DNA from: Flavobacteriaceae bacterium
Lineage (GTDB): Bacteria; Bacteroidota; Bacteroidia; Flavobacteriales; Flavobacteriaceae
Assembly: GCA_002746415.1 (NCBI GenBank)
Contig: NVXD01000001.1
Span: 62,001-126,000, forward strand
Length of the DNA stretch: 64,000 nucleotides
Direction of reading: 5' to 3'
Part shown: in pieces, positions 30,057-38,263 of the stretch
Layout of the letters: the number at the start of each line of letters is the position of its first letter
How positions within the stretch are numbered: the stretch's first letter is position 1
Program-made: the position numbers and the translations under genes
Notes under the pieces: model-generated
What the model saw: only the letters and a program-made list of their open reading frames with translations
What the model was told of the DNA's origin: nothing
The model's database searches: none

Positions 30057-31141
30057 ACAAGGACATACGGGTAGCCATTATTGGATGCGGTAAAGCTGGA
30101 CATATGCATGCCCAAGCCCTTCGTAATATAGAAGAATGCTCATTGGTATCCGCTAGCAGTAGAAGCCAGCAAAAAGCTGATGAATTTGCATCTGCATATC
30201 AAATTAAAGGGTATGTTGATGTGCAAAAAATGATCCAACATGAAAAAATTGATGTTGCAGTAATTTGTACTCCCCATCCCAACCATACCATTGCAGTTAA
30301 AATCATGGAGGCCGGTGCCCATGTCCTGATTGAAAAGCCATTGGCTTCTACTTTAAAGGACTGCGATGCAATAATTAAAGCTTCTGAAAAATACAATAAG
30401 AAAGCCGGAATTGTTAGCCAACGTAGATTCTTCAAACCTTCACAACGGGTCAAACAAGCAATAGACGATGGGAAAATTGGAACACCAGTATTGGGAACGG
30501 TAAGCATGTTGGGATGGCGAAATGAAGCCTATTATAAAAGTGACCCTTGGAGGGGAACATGGAAAGATGAAGGTGGTGGCGTATTAGTCAACCAAGCACC
30601 GCATCAATTGGATTTGTTCCAGTGGTTTATGAACGATGAGATTGATGAACTCTATGGAATCTGGAAGAATTTAAACCATCCTTATATTGAAGTTGAAGAT
30701 ACGGCCTTGGCCATAGTAAAATTCAAAAACGGCGGTGTTGGGAATATCATTGTTAGTAATTCACAAAAACCAGGTATTCATGGTAAGATTCACATTCATG
30801 GTTCTAACGGAGCTTCTGTAGGGGTGCAAACTGAAGGTGGTTCCATGTTTATTGCTGGCGTATCTTCTATTTTAGAACCACCCGTAAACGATTTATGGAG
30901 CATTCCAAATGAAACTGACAACTTAGAAAAATGGAAAAAAGAGGATACTGCTTTTTTCAATACCATTGACCCAGTTGAGTATTATATTCGTTTGCAGAAT
31001 AGAGACTTCATATTGGCAGTTTTAAATGATACTAAACCTATGGTAACTGTAAAAGATGGCAGAAAAACCGTTGAAATATTTACTGCCATCTATGAATCCA
31101 CTAAGATCAATGCTCCGGTAAAATGGCCCTTAAAAAATTAA
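30053..31141 (+). CDS. Cytoplasmic Gfo/Idh/MocA family oxidoreductase
   Basis: The 362-residue protein begins with VAIIGCGKAGHMHAQAL (NAD(P)-binding). It has the family's VLIEKPLASTLKDCD motif, with the functional Lys near residue 96, and GVLVNQAPHQLDLFQWF with the conserved His of the catalytic region. Unlike the oxidoreductase at 2635 it has no leader. It is translationally coupled to the MDR dehydrogenase upstream and ends the galK operon. A reaction on keto-sugars generated by neighbouring enzymes is likely; the exact substrate is unknown. Confidence 0.88.
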   Translation: MNKDIRVAIIGCGKAGHMHAQALRNIEECSLVSASSRSQQKADEFASAYQIKGYVDVQKMIQHEKIDVAVICTPHPNHTIAVKIMEAGAHVLIEKPLASTLKDCDAIIKASEKYNKKAGIVSQRRFFKPSQRVKQAIDDGKIGTPVLGTVSMLGWRNEAYYKSDPWRGTWKDEGGGVLVNQAPHQLDLFQWFMNDEIDELYGIWKNLNHPYIEVEDTALAIVKFKNGGVGNIIVSNSQKPGIHGKIHIHGSNGASVGVQTEGGSMFIAGVSSILEPPVNDLWSIPNETDNLEKWKKEDTAFFNTIDPVEYYIRLQNRDFILAVLNDTKPMVTVKDGRKTVEIFTAIYESTKINAPVKWPLKN

Positions 31142-31181
31142 GAGCCATGCTATAGACATCTATATTAAAATAGTATACTTT

Positions 31182-32303
31182 CTAGTCCATTCTATAAATC
31201 TCACTTCCTGCCAACAAAAAGCATCCCAAACCATAATCCTCAAAATCGGGAACCTTATCATACGATAATGGCTGCCCTGTGCTTGGCTCTTTTCCTGTTG
31301 ACTGTAAATATCCTAAAAAACCATTTTTATGAAGACCCTCTTTAATCATAGCATTCCATCCCTTTTCAATACTAGGAAGGTATTTTTCTTTGTCTAAAAT
31401 TCCGTTGTTCACACCATAGGCCATGCCATAAACAAAGAGTGCCGTTCCAGACAACTCTTTCCCTCCGTAATTTTTAGGGTCATGTAAACTCGCGTTCCAA
31501 AATCCATCTTTGCGTTGAATTGGCACTAAGGCCTTGGCCATGGCTTTAAAATCACTGATATACTGTTCCCTATGAGGGGCATGTTCCGGAATTATAGCTA
31601 ATACTTTTGCAAGGGCAGCTATTACCCAGCCATTTCCACGACTCCAATATCAATCCTCTCCATTAGGCTCGGTATAAGGAGGGTCAAAATCTGCATCTCG
31701 CCACCATAGTCCATCTATTGGATTATACAAACCATTATCTCCATGAGTGTCACGAGTATACATGTACATTTCGTGCATTTTATGAAAATAGCGGTCATCA
31801 TTTTCTAAAACCCCCATTTTTGCAAATACTGGCATCCCCATTTGAATAGCATCAATCCACCACCAATCATCCACTTGTGGAGTATTCAATAACATATTCA
31901 TTGTTGCCTTGGTACTCTTTAACTTTGAGGCGACCGGCTCCAAATTATACAAGTCAATATAGGTTTGTGCAGCACAATAATCGTCAGCATTCCTGTTGGC
32001 AGCACCATGCCTGAAATTCCATTCGTGAAATTCAGCCCAAGAATAGGCATAATCATAATAGGCTTCTTTAGGGTATAATTCATGCAAGGCCATTAATCCT
32101 TCATAATAGACCCCACGTGTCCATATATTACTTGGTCGCTCTTTATTAGTAATGATTGTTTTTCCAGTATTCGGCCATTTCTTCATGAAATAATCATTGG
32201 CCAACTCCATTTGCTCCAGCACTTTTTCTTTATCAAATGTTTGAGCAAATAGGGCTCCAGTAGTCAGAAACAAGATACTGACACTTAAAATCACTTTCTT
32301 CAT
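31182..32303 (-). pseudogene. GH88/GH105-like unsaturated glycuronyl hydrolase interrupted by an in-frame TGA
   Basis: The N-terminal part (31650-32303) has a signal peptide (SILFLTTGALFAQ) and the catalytic-type segment VDDWWWIDAIQMGMPVF. A TGA at 31650-31652 follows NGED. Without any frame change the reading continues as YWSRGNGWVIAALAKVL to the natural end at 31182. Read through, the length is about 373 residues, normal for the family. The stop stands for one residue next to a conserved aromatic motif; a Trp or Cys codon is one base away. TGA serves as an ordinary stop elsewhere in this window. A real nonsense mutation or a single-base error are both possible. Confidence 0.85.
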
Positions 32304-32312
32304 TGTACTATT

Positions 32313-33932
32313 TTAATTAATTTGTTTTAAAGGTGTAATTGTTACAGGGCCTACTATTCCAGAAGGCATTGGATTCCATAAAGTGGCATCAAATTTTTTA
32401 TAATCTTTATTCACCATATTAATTTCATGGAATATTTTCCACTCTTCACCGCGTATTTCTTTTGCTCTAAGTCGGTTTGCCGCCAAATTTGTGACTTGTA
32501 TCCTCAAGGTGTTTTTACCTTCTTGAAGTTTGCCGATATTCAACTCAAAAGGCACAGACCAAGCACTCCCAATCTGTTTCCCATTAATCCAAACTTTTGC
32601 GCTTTCTCGCACATCGCCCAAACTCAATTTCCAACTATCAGCGTTCATATTAGGCTTGTTAAAGCTTATCTCGTATTGAGCCGTTCCTGAAAAATTTGCT
32701 GCATCAAATCCTAAAGAAGTCCAAGAAGTTAAGGTATCCATTACCGTTTCATTGGGTAATTTTGGGCCTCCTTTCAAGAAAGAAAGATTCCATTCACCTT
32801 TAATTTCAATTGCATTATCAATGGGTTCATAGTAATTCCAATCCTGCACATCAACATTATTTCCTGTTCTCAGCAGTAGGGATCCTCCAGAAGGAATAAC
32901 AACCTTTACTAAAGTGGTTTTTCCTTCTTTTTTCACCATTCCTTTCCCATATTTCTTATTCAATGGGTCATAAATCACCACCATTTCTCTGTCTATTTGC
33001 AAGGGAATAAATTGATCTATTTTTTTGGAAGTGTGGTTTACCAAATAGTATATCTTCTCTCCGTTTACATCTCTTCGAATGTATTTTAAACCTGTGTCTA
33101 CTAATGTTTCTGGAAATACATTTGCTTTTTCAAGTGCCATAAAAACATCTGATTCCGGTTCTATTAGAGCGCTTAGCAGATCTAATTGTTTATTTTGTTG
33201 TTCAAACTGAAAAAATCCAGGAACCGTTTCAGGGCGGTTTTTAAAAAAAATATGCGCTCCTTCTTTCTTCAAAGCCATTAATTTCTCTAAAGTTGCCAGG
33301 GGCATATTTTTACAATCTGGAATCACTAAACTTTTATAGGTTCCTCCAGGTAATTGTAGCTGGCCATCCACAACTTTTGCTTTTAAAATGAAAGCATCAG
33401 AAATAAAATCGAGTCCATACCCCTTACCCATCAATTCCCTTGTTAAATCATAGAAAGAAGTGCCATGTAGCCATTCTTTTAAAGAATGAATATTGAATTG
33501 AAAAAACAACTTGCCTTTATGGTTTTGATCCCACACATCATAGATGGGCCAGTACAACAAGGTTTCGTTATCTGGGCTACCAGATTGAAGCATAGACTGA
33601 CAATTGGTTATATAACTAAAGAGTGATGGTGTATCCTCCCAAATAGTATTGGTCGCGTTAAAATTAACAGAAGCATAAAATTTCCATCCTGGCCAAGCAG
33701 CCCGTTCAGGAGAGTATGTGGACCCATGTAAAAAAATATGATTGACACCATTGAGTAATAAATCTTCAGCCTCTGGCTTGCATTGTGAAAGAGCCGTTTT
33801 AAAATGATCTCGCAACCATGTAAAAGTTTCCGATGAGGTTAAGGGTTTGCCAGAAATGTGTGCGCTAACGACAATTGCAGTGCTGGATAATGCAACAGAA
33901 ACTAAAGTGGTTATTAGCAAGCCTAATGGCAA
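32313..33932 (-). pseudogene. 5'-truncated GH106-like alpha-L-rhamnosidase
   Basis: From about 33870 leftward the sequence reads as the C-terminal half of a GH106-like enzyme: ISGKPLTSSETFTWLRDHF, GVNHIFLHGSTYSPERA, PGWKFYASVNFNATN, LLYWPIYDVWDQ. It ends with a carbohydrate-binding beta-sandwich (VWINGKQIGSAWSVPFEL, NTLRIQVTNLAANRLR). About 510 residues remain, while family members are roughly twice as long, so the N-terminal half is missing. The first 20 or so residues of the open frame (MPLGLLITTLVSVALSSTAI) are antisense to another gene fragment and only resemble a signal peptide. It lies 9 bases upstream of the GH88/105 pseudogene. Confidence 0.75.
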
Positions 33933-34116
33933 CTACAAATTTCCAAACCGCAGTTTTCAATTGCATATTCGCATGGATAAGATGCCAAAAACCATCAAAG
34001 TAAATAATAGGCTACTTTCAGATAAAAACACTGATGGGGTAAGCTATACAGATGGAATACTGTCTATTTTAGTTGTTTCTAAAAATGAAAAAGTAGTTGT
34101 GCTTGCAACTAAGTAA
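33862..34116 (+). pseudogene. 3' fragment of a plus-strand glycosidase, probably GH31-like
   Basis: The plus-strand frame reads ALTTIAVLDNATETKVVISK, PNGNYKFPNRSFQLHIRMDK and PKTIKVNNRLL, and ends at a TAA at 34114-34116. This beta-strand-rich pattern resembles the C-terminal domain of GH31-type alpha-glycosidases, though the family call is tentative. Everything upstream of about 33862 belongs to the oppositely oriented GH106-like fragment, so this gene has lost its 5' part too. It is a remnant, and the ATG at 33847 is not a natural start. Confidence 0.5.
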
Positions 34117-34131
34117 TTAAGGTGTTTTCTA

Positions 34132-34983
34132 TTATTCCTGAAGTACCTCTTGTAACCACATTTCTGCATAAACAGGCCAAGTCTCCGCAGCAGGATTACC
34201 TTTGCGCATCCCATACCCATGTCCACCAGTGGGTAATATATGAAATTCAATAGCCGCTTCAATTTTTCTCATAGCAGTTGCTAAAACAAAGAAACCGTTT
34301 GAAAGTCGATCGTCTACAGTGCCAAAAATAAACGTAGGCGGCATGCTTTTATGAATTTTTATTTCTGGAGTCAAGGTTTTATCCTCCCCACGGTCCAAAT
34401 AGGCCGGATACAGTAGTACTGAAAAATCTGGTCGACTAGAAATTGAATCAATCACATCCGTTTTTTCATAAGAGTCATCTTCATAATTTGTGCTGGCAAG
34501 AAGCGATAAATGCCCCCCAGCTGAAAAGCCCATCACCCCAATCTTATCAGAATTCAATCCCATATTTTCTGAGGTACTTCTTACAACCCTAATGGCTCTC
34601 TGAAGGTCATTTAAGGCCCCAAGACGATTATCAGGCGCACGGTATTCCAAGACAAATGCTGTAAAACCGAGTGTGTTTAACCATTCGGCCACTTCATAAC
34701 CCTCACTATTGATTGCCAAATAACGATACCCTCCACCAGGAGAAATGATAATTGATGCATGATTATCAACGGCTTCTTTTGGTCTATAAACAGTTAGTGA
34801 AGGATTGGTTATATTGGTTATCCTAACCACATTGCGGCTTGTATCGGGTGTTTGTATAGGCCTACTCTTTGAAGCTTGCTCATTAGGTACTTGGTTTGGC
34901 CACAAATAAATGACCTCCTTGGTTTGGGCATAACCCATGGAAATACTCAAAAGGAATAGTAATGAAACGATATGCTTTTTCAT
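34132..34983 (-). CDS. Secreted alpha/beta-hydrolase esterase (acetyl-xylan-esterase/BD-FAE-like)
   Basis: The 283-residue protein has a signal peptide (LLFLLSISMGYAQ). The catalytic Ser is S154 in GFSAGGH, the oxyanion-hole motif is SPGGGY (81-86), a likely Asp is in GTVDDRLS and the His in TGGHGYG near residue 257. This fits carbohydrate esterases that remove acetyl or feruloyl groups from plant or algal polysaccharide. It lies 44 bases downstream of the ABC ATPase gene on the same strand. Functionally it fits the degraded glycosidase segment better than the transporter array. Confidence 0.85.
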   Translation of the reverse strand: MKKHIVSLLFLLSISMGYAQTKEVIYLWPNQVPNEQASKSRPIQTPDTSRNVVRITNITNPSLTVYRPKEAVDNHASIIISPGGGYRYLAINSEGYEVAEWLNTLGFTAFVLEYRAPDNRLGALNDLQRAIRVVRSTSENMGLNSDKIGVMGFSAGGHLSLLASTNYEDDSYEKTDVIDSISSRPDFSVLLYPAYLDRGEDKTLTPEIKIHKSMPPTFIFGTVDDRLSNGFFVLATAMRKIEAAIEFHILPTGGHGYGMRKGNPAAETWPVYAEMWLQEVLQE

Positions 34984-35027
34984 GTTAGTGTTCTTAACGA
35001 AATGGTTCCAACGAAAATAACTTAAAA

Positions 35028-35699
35028 TTAGCCTTCTATCTTTCTTCCATCCAATAAATTAATAATCCGCGAACCATAGGCCGCATTCTTTTCCGAATGT
35101 GTTACTTGAATAATGGTAACTCCATCTTCTTCGTTCAATTGCTTAAAGATTTCCATGATTTCCTCTCCTTGTTTGGAATTTAGGTTTCCTGTGGGTTCAT
35201 CGGCTAGAATAAGTTTGGGGCTGCCAATCAAAGCCCTTGCAACTCCAACTAGTTGCTGCTGCCCACCGCTTAGTTGTGGAGGAAACAAATCTTTTTTACC
35301 CACAATATTAAAGCGGTCCAACATATCAGCTACCATTGATTTACGTTCTGAAGATTTTAATTTTTTATACAAAAGGGGCATTTCCAAGTTTTCATAAACG
35401 GTAAGTTCATCTATTAAATGATAGGCTTGGAACACAAAACCGATATATTCTTTGTATAAAATGGCACGATGTTTCTCTTTTAAGGTATGCACGGATTCAT
35501 GAAGAAAATCATATTCCCCTTCATCAAAACCATCGAGCATTCCAATAACATTGAGTAAAGTAGATTTTCCTGAGCCAGAGGGGCCCATGATGGAAATAAA
35601 CTCGCCTTCGGCAATTTGTAGATTGATATCTTTTAACAAGAAGACACGTTGCCCTCCTGAGCTTACCCATTTAAAAATATTCTTTAGTTCTAATAACAT
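35028..35699 (-). CDS. ABC transporter ATPase, MacB/LolD type
   Basis: The 223-residue ATPase has a complete catalytic set: Walker A GPSGSGKST (39-47), Q-loop FQAYHL (90-95), signature LSGGQQQ (143-149), Walker B LILADE (163-168) and H-loop His201. Size and motifs fit the MacB/LolD/FtsE subfamily that partners FtsX-like permeases. It is the only ATPase visible for ten complete permeases upstream and is the last array gene transcribed, 52 bases after the nearest permease. It may energise several of them. Further ATPase genes may lie beyond the window edge. Confidence 0.93.
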   Translation of the reverse strand: MLLELKNIFKWVSSGGQRVFLLKDINLQIAEGEFISIMGPSGSGKSTLLNVIGMLDGFDEGEYDFLHESVHTLKEKHRAILYKEYIGFVFQAYHLIDELTVYENLEMPLLYKKLKSSERKSMVADMLDRFNIVGKKDLFPPQLSGGQQQLVGVARALIGSPKLILADEPTGNLNSKQGEEIMEIFKQLNEEDGVTIIQVTHSEKNAAYGSRIINLLDGRKIEG

Positions 35700-35751
35700 A
35701 ATTTTTGTTGTTTTATATCACCCTTATAAAGATAAGGATCTAATTAATTTT

Positions 35752-38163
35752 TTACTCGGTTCGTAAACTTTTTACTGGGTTTGCAGAAGCGGCTCTAACG
35801 GTTCTACCTCCAATGGTCAGTAGCGCAATAAGACAAGCTAAAAGTCCGGCACCTACAAAAAACCATATATTAAGCGATACATGAAAGGCGTAATCTTGCA
35901 ACCAATCGCGCATTATTAACCATGATATTGGAGTTGCTACGATAAAAGCTATTCCTACTAATTTTAAAAAATCCTTGGTCAATAATACTGTAATAGTGGT
36001 AACGCTTGCCCCTACAACTTTACGTATGCCTATTTCTTTAGTCCGTTGCGCCACTACTAAAAGTGAAATCGCGAACAAACCAATACAACTTAACACAATA
36101 CCTACAATAGAACCACTAGTAATAATTTGTGCCATTACCTTTTCTCGTCTGAAAGTCCGGTCTAAATTTTCATCTAAAAAACTACCTTGAAATGTTGCAT
36201 TAGGATCTATCTTTTGCCAAGCCATTTTTATAGTCTCAAAAGATTCTGAAATTGCTATTGGCGCCACTTTAACATAAGCGTAATAAAGATCCCAATCCTT
36301 ATTCATAAAAAAAGTGATGGGTTTAATTTTCTGATTGAGTCCTTGAAAATTATAATCTTTGACCACACCAACAACAGCATAATTGATGGAGTCCATATTA
36401 ATACGTACGCTTAGGGGGTCGGGCTCATTTAATTCTTTAGCCATAGTCTCATTTATCACCAAACTAAGGCTATCAGATTTAAAATCCCTATTGAAGCCTC
36501 GTCCTGAGACCAATTCTATATCCAATGTTTTCAGGTAGTCATGATCTACAACCAGCATATTGGTAGACACGCCACGTTCTTTATAATCAAACCCTAAAAC
36601 ACTGGTATATGCGCTACCGTCTAATCCTCTTCCTAAATTATTATCCGCGCCCGTAACGCTTAAAATATTTGGATCTGATTGCAATTCATTCCGCAATAAT
36701 TCCACCATGCGATAACTGTTCATTTTACCATTTAATGGGATAGAAATTACTTGCTCTTTGTTATACCCCAAATCTATATTCCGCATATATTGCAACTGCC
36801 CCTGTAATACTAAAGTGCTGCTAATTAACACAATAGCAATTCCAAACTGTATAACAATGAGTGCATTACGAACCTTATTCCTTCCTTTCGATACCATCTT
36901 CCCTTTCAAAGCCTGTAAAGTACCCAACTTACTTAATAATAAAGCAGGGTATCCACCAGCAATTAGAGTGATGCAGATTACCGAAATAGCGAAACCAATA
37001 AGAATCGTTGGAGTTGTTACATCTGAAAAAGTTACTTGGGTGTTAAAGAGCGTTTTAAAACGATCTAGTAACAAGGTACTCAAAACTACTCCCAATAGCA
37101 CTGATGCCAAAAAAACAAACAAGCTTTCAAACCAAAACTGAGTAAATAATTGCCCCCTTACCGCACCCAAAGTTTTACGCATACCAATTTCTTTTAGGCG
37201 CTTTTCACTGGAAGCAATGCTCATGTTAATAAAATTGGCGCAAGCAATAAATAAAATTAAGAACCCTATTCCCAGTATCATATACGGAAACGCTCTACTT
37301 ACTTTTGCCACACCATCTACAAACGAAGTAAAATAAACATCTGTATACGGGAGCAAATGCAATTGTTTATACTGTCCATTAGCATCTGGAAGTGCTCCAT
37401 CTCTAATGACACTTTCGATACTCCCGCTGTAATGTAGCTTGGTAAAATCAACCGTACTTTGCTCAAATTGGGCAACAGAAATACCTTTTTCCAACTGAAG
37501 ATAAACGGGGTGATTACTACTGCCCCAAGCGTCAACTTTCTCCAGATATTCTGGATGGTTTTCAAAAGGGATGATAATGCCAAAATCGATACTACTTTGA
37601 TCAGGTGTATTCTTAAGGATTGAAGAAATGGTATAAGGTGTTTCTGTGCCGCCGATGTGAATGCTTATCGTTTTCCCAATCGCATCAGTACTTCCAAATA
37701 GCACTTTAGCTGACCCCTCGGTAATCGCGACAGCATTTTTATGCTGCAAGGGCTTCTGTGCATCTCCTTTGACTACTGGAAAGGTAAAAATTGAAAAGAA
37801 ATCATCATCGACAAATTCGGCGTCAAAATTAAACTCTTTGTCTTCAAAAGTCACTAAAACGTCTTCGCTCAATGCGCGAGTAATGTTCGCAATGCCCGGC
37901 ACTTCACTCTTTAGTGCAGGCGCAAAGGGAATAGGTTTAGCCGTGCCTATTCCAGGACCATTAGGACTCTGATTGGTCATATACACCTGGTATATGGTAT
38001 CAGCATCTTTATGAAATTGGTTATGAGATAACTCGGAAAAAGCAGCCATACCCAGCAGAATGGCAACACCAAAAGCAACGGAAAGTCCCAAAACATTGAG
38101 TAAGGTAAAGGTGCTGTTCTTCACCAAATTCCTCATAGCAATTTTCATATAGTTTTTAAACAT
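35752..38163 (-). CDS. FtsX/MacB-type ABC permease, array member 1
   Basis: The 803-residue inner-membrane protein has the array's duplicated layout. An N-terminal helix (residues about 18-42) comes first, then an extracytoplasmic MacB-type domain and a first FtsX core (about 287-410, ASSEKRLKEIGMRKTLGA). A linker helix near 434 (IVIQFGIAIVLISSTLVL) leads into a second extracytoplasmic domain. The second FtsX core is near 690-790 (AQRTKEIGIRKVVGAS). It ends in the array-typical tail ANPVKSLRTE. As the permease nearest the ATPase it is the most likely direct partner. Substrate unknown; mechanotransmission or export of lipids, peptides or drugs are the family's usual roles. Confidence 0.9.
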   Translation of the reverse strand: MFKNYMKIAMRNLVKNSTFTLLNVLGLSVAFGVAILLGMAAFSELSHNQFHKDADTIYQVYMTNQSPNGPGIGTAKPIPFAPALKSEVPGIANITRALSEDVLVTFEDKEFNFDAEFVDDDFFSIFTFPVVKGDAQKPLQHKNAVAITEGSAKVLFGSTDAIGKTISIHIGGTETPYTISSILKNTPDQSSIDFGIIIPFENHPEYLEKVDAWGSSNHPVYLQLEKGISVAQFEQSTVDFTKLHYSGSIESVIRDGALPDANGQYKQLHLLPYTDVYFTSFVDGVAKVSRAFPYMILGIGFLILFIACANFINMSIASSEKRLKEIGMRKTLGAVRGQLFTQFWFESLFVFLASVLLGVVLSTLLLDRFKTLFNTQVTFSDVTTPTILIGFAISVICITLIAGGYPALLLSKLGTLQALKGKMVSKGRNKVRNALIVIQFGIAIVLISSTLVLQGQLQYMRNIDLGYNKEQVISIPLNGKMNSYRMVELLRNELQSDPNILSVTGADNNLGRGLDGSAYTSVLGFDYKERGVSTNMLVVDHDYLKTLDIELVSGRGFNRDFKSDSLSLVINETMAKELNEPDPLSVRINMDSINYAVVGVVKDYNFQGLNQKIKPITFFMNKDWDLYYAYVKVAPIAISESFETIKMAWQKIDPNATFQGSFLDENLDRTFRREKVMAQIITSGSIVGIVLSCIGLFAISLLVVAQRTKEIGIRKVVGASVTTITVLLTKDFLKLVGIAFIVATPISWLIMRDWLQDYAFHVSLNIWFFVGAGLLACLIALLTIGGRTVRAASANPVKSLRTE

Positions 38164-38166
38164 ATT

Positions 38167-38241
38167 TCAGTTATTAGTTATGATGTCTTTAATTACAATT
38201 TTATGTTCTTTTGTCCAAGCACTAACATCTTCTTGATCCAT
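38167..38241 (-). CDS. Possible small ORF between two permease genes
   Basis: An ATG-started frame of 24 codons (MDQEDVSAWTKEHKIVIKD then IITNN) fills most of the 100-base gap between two permeases. It ends 3 bases before the next start. Composition looks protein-like, but there is no recognisable domain and such a short frame can arise by chance. Confidence 0.2.
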   Translation of the reverse strand: MDQEDVSAWTKEHKIVIKDIITNN

Positions 38242-38263
38242 GTAAGGCACTTTATGTTGGGAT

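Noticed and set aside
31650-31652. TGA recoded as Trp or selenocysteine
   Set aside because: Other genes here, such as the one ending at 30056, use TGA as a normal stop. The family has no known selenocysteine and no recoding element was recognised.
32328-32340. GTA-N5-TAC match near the end of the GH106-like fragment as a sixth operator
   Set aside because: It lies in coding sequence and lacks the AAA/TTT outer arms.
33847-34116. Plus-strand frame as a complete small gene of 89 residues
   Set aside because: Its start lies inside the GH106-like fragment, there is no promoter or leader, and the content looks like the tail of a larger glycosidase. It is annotated as a remnant.
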